Positions 4,335 to 5,916 of a stretch of DNA of 5,916 nt are shown here, piece after piece. The stretch comes from Acidobacteriaceae bacterium (GTDB lineage: Bacteria > Acidobacteriota > Terriglobia > Terriglobales > SbA1): positions 1-5,916 of the forward strand of contig JAFAGX010000508.1 of the NCBI GenBank assembly GCA_019237515.1. The letters are read 5' to 3'. Below the pieces are notes generated by a model, which saw only the letters and a list, made by a program, of their open reading frames with translations, was not told the DNA's origin and did not search any database. Position 1 is the first letter of the stretch, and the number at the start of each line of letters is the position of its first letter. A program made the position numbers and the translations under genes.

Positions 4335-5579
4335 TATGAGTTGGCCGCCGATGACCTCTTCTAAAACTCGCAGGTAGGTTTCCGCGGTTCGCCGCCGCGT
4401 AAACTTCTGCAGGATATATTTCCGGCCATTTTCTCCTAGCGCGCTGCACAGCTCGGGATGACGGCTTAAATGTAGTATCGCGCCCGCCAGAGCGGAGGAG
4501 TCTTGCGGTTTCACAAAAATTCCGGCGTTCGCATCTTCAACCATGTCCCTTGCCAGGCCGTCCACTCCGACGATCACTGGTTTACCGCAAGCCATGAATT
4601 CCAGCAACTTCGTCGGGAGAACTGTCTTGAAAAGACCGGAGTTTCGCAGAGGAACGAGACAGAGGTCGGACGCAGCGATATAAGCCGGAATCTTCTCTCG
4701 TGGTTGCTGGTCCACGAAGAGCAAGTTGTTCAGAGCTTTGTGGCGAACAAGCTCGGCGATCCTCTGTTTTTCTGCCCCTTGCCCAACAAATAAAAACTGA
4801 ATTCCAGGTGCACAGGCCTGCACGCGTTCTGCCGCTTCTATCAAAGTTTCCAATCCTTGTGCCATTCCCATCGTGCCGATGTACGAAACTACAAACTTCC
4901 CTTCTGCCCGCAACCTGGTGCGCATTTCCCGGGAGTCCAGCGGTCTGAAAAGATTTGTATCAACCCCATTTTCTACGACCGAGATTTTGTCCGGCGGAAC
5001 GCTCCAATTTGCTGTGAGTGCTTCGCGGAAAGCCGATGTCACAACCACCACGTGATCGCATCTGCGATAGAGAAATGCGGCTACGGTCTCCAGCGTGCGA
5101 TAAAGCGAACCCTTCTGCTTGCCCATTCCGACGGCCGCCAACGACTCGGGCCAGAGATCACGAATCTCCAAAATGAACGGGACCCGCTTCCAACGTGCAA
5201 GCCACCAGCCCGTAATTCCGGTCAGCAATTGTGGAGAAGTAGCAATGACAACGTCAGGCCGCGAGAGAAACATCCCGGTTCCCGCAGCTGAAGTGGCGAA
5301 CGAACTGTAATTCAAGATGCGTTCGTAAGGCTTTCGGTTAGGAAGCGGCAGCAGCAAGGTTCGAATCACGTCGATACCATTGAACCGCTCACGGGCAACC
5401 AAGTGCCGCATGCGGTCTCGATAGGGCGGCGGTACGACTCCGGTTGGGTGATTAGGAAACCCGGTCAGCACCGTGACGTCATGGCCCGCTTCGGTCCACA
5501 ATATTGACAGCTCTGCAACGCGCGCGGCTGGCGCCCCCATCTCCGGCGGAAAATATTGTGAGATGTAAAGGATCTTCAC
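4314..5579 (-). CDS. Family 4 glycosyltransferase, WbuB/WcaI-like (421 aa)
   Basis: A cytoplasmic, membrane-peripheral retaining glycosyltransferase with GT-B fold that would add a sugar to a lipid-linked polysaccharide repeat unit. The N-terminal domain opens with MKILYISQYFPPEMGAPAAR, typical of the WbuB/WcaI group, and contains TGFPNHPTG (39-47) and EIRDLWPES (138-146). The C-terminal GT4 domain begins near 229 (VVSYIGTMGMAQGLE) and holds PTKLLEFMACGKPVI (322-336), the donor-binding region with the conserved lysine and glutamate. The length of 421 is normal for the group. The start is GTG (5577-5579), chosen because MKILYISQ is the expected beginning; no clear Shine-Dalgarno is visible. 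The preceding epimerase gene stops 7 bp upstream, so translational coupling is likely. Donor and acceptor sugars cannot be deduced; related enzymes move amino or deoxy sugars. Confidence 0.92.
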   Translation of the reverse strand: MKILYISQYFPPEMGAPAARVAELSILWTEAGHDVTVLTGFPNHPTGVVPPPYRDRMRHLVARERFNGIDVIRTLLLPLPNRKPYERILNYSSFATSAAGTGMFLSRPDVVIATSPQLLTGITGWWLARWKRVPFILEIRDLWPESLAAVGMGKQKGSLYRTLETVAAFLYRRCDHVVVVTSAFREALTANWSVPPDKISVVENGVDTNLFRPLDSREMRTRLRAEGKFVVSYIGTMGMAQGLETLIEAAERVQACAPGIQFLFVGQGAEKQRIAELVRHKALNNLLFVDQQPREKIPAYIAASDLCLVPLRNSGLFKTVLPTKLLEFMACGKPVIVGVDGLARDMVEDANAGIFVKPQDSSALAGAILHLSRHPELCSALGENGRKYILQKFTRRRTAETYLRVLEEVIGGQLIQATAAA

Positions 5580-5586
5580 GCAGCGT

Positions 5587-5916
5587 TTAGTAGTAGCAGA
5601 GCTTAAAGGCAGCCTTGCAGCACAGAGCGCGTGTGCGATTCGAGCGGCTGCGGCGGTAAGTTTCCCATTTGTCAGCGAAACCCGCGAACATTGAATCGCC
5701 CGTCAAGCGATGCATTACTCGAAGTTGGACAATATGAAGGCGGTGGTAAAAACGGCTGGCGATCATCGGAAGCGCCGTGCCGGATTGCTCGTAGAGCGAC
5801 CAGAATCCCAAATCATAACGAGACAAATTGAACCGTAGCGTTTGAACCGCCTGAGCGAATAGCTCTTTGGGCTTTGTTTTGCCAGTCGCGAGAAAGTAAT
5901 CGTAAACACCCCACCC
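5587..5916 (-). CDS. D-glucuronyl C5-epimerase family protein, C-terminal fragment
   Basis: The frame is open from the window edge at 5916 to TAA at 5587-5589, giving 109 residues of a gene whose 5' part lies outside. The TTG at 5826 is internal, not the start: the frame continues upstream as GVYDYFLATGKTKPKELF and joins NLSRYDLGFWSLYEQSG without a break. Together with FYHRLHIVQLRVMHRLTGD and FADKWETYRRS, this closely follows the C-terminal domain of glucuronyl C5-epimerases (animal enzymes have YD-G-x-x-x-x-YD, YH-x-x-H-x-x-QL and a final RW-x-x-Y). Those enzymes invert C5 of D-glucuronate to give L-iduronate at polymer level. The conserved tyrosines of the YD...Y and YH...H motifs are present. 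It ends KLCYY and is followed 7 bp later by the glycosyltransferase, evidently in one operon. The exact substrate in this bacterium is unknown. Confidence 0.85.
   Translation of the reverse strand, partial: GWGVYDYFLATGKTKPKELFAQAVQTLRFNLSRYDLGFWSLYEQSGTALPMIASRFYHRLHIVQLRVMHRLTGDSMFAGFADKWETYRRSRSNRTRALCCKAAFKLCYY

Noticed and set aside
4857..5291. 144-codon plus-strand ORF
   Set aside because: It is antisense to the glycosyltransferase, has no recognisable motif, and is a shadow of a conserved gene.
5587..5826. A complete 79-residue minus-strand gene starting at TTG 5826
   Set aside because: The frame is open upstream to the window edge and the upstream residues match the C5-epimerase family, so this is the end of a larger gene.
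1..5916. tRNA, rRNA, CRISPR array, insertion sequence or phage attachment site
   Set aside because: I found no cloverleaf, no regularly spaced direct repeats longer than the 9- and 11-mers listed, no transposase fragment, and no terminal repeats on either strand.

Overview
The window looks like a piece of an Acidobacteriota chromosome (inference, not proven). The arguments are a balanced-to-moderately-high GC content, the style of the secreted protein at 306-1097, a short CTCTGTG-type intergenic repeat of a kind I associate with that phylum, and an exopolysaccharide locus built of stand-alone genes. There is no rRNA, tRNA, CRISPR array, transposase or phage gene, and no sign of recent transfer.

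Layout. Bases 1-261 (+) are the 3' end of a MenC-type enolase-superfamily gene (menaquinone synthesis). It converges with a secreted, lipoprotein-like hypothetical gene at 306-1097 (-). The 44-bp gap between them holds three tandem 9-mers. Bases 1098-1545 lack any large gene but are not empty. They contain a candidate 40-codon membrane-peptide gene (1259-1381, -) with its own predicted promoter, a good ribosome binding site that can be masked by a hairpin, a perfect 8-bp inverted repeat just upstream, and a second strong inverted repeat just downstream. Bases 1546-3090 (-) encode a WecA/TagO-type polyprenyl-phosphate sugar-1-phosphate transferase with an unusual soluble C-terminal extension of about 170 residues. 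A 240-bp divergent promoter region (3091-3330) separates it from a Wza/GumB-type polysaccharide export protein (3331-4311, +). That gene meets a WbuB/WcaI-like family-4 glycosyltransferase (4314-5579, -) tail to tail, with only 2 bp between the stop codons. Upstream of the glycosyltransferase, in the same operon with a 7-bp gap, is the 3' end of a D-glucuronyl C5-epimerase-family gene (5587-5916, -), cut by the window edge.

How the genes fit together (inference). The WecA-like enzyme would load the first sugar phosphate onto undecaprenyl phosphate on the inner face of the membrane. The GT4 enzyme would extend the repeat unit. The C5-epimerase would convert uronic acid residues, for example D-glucuronate to L-iduronate. 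The SLBB-domain export protein would carry the polymer through the outer membrane. Together they suggest a surface polysaccharide that may contain an epimerised, glycosaminoglycan-like uronic acid. The most unusual elements are the epimerase-GT4 pair, the sensor-like tail on the initiating transferase, the small peptide gene with its layered control signals, and the 18-bp inverted repeat formed by the alanine-rich 3' ends of two convergent genes.
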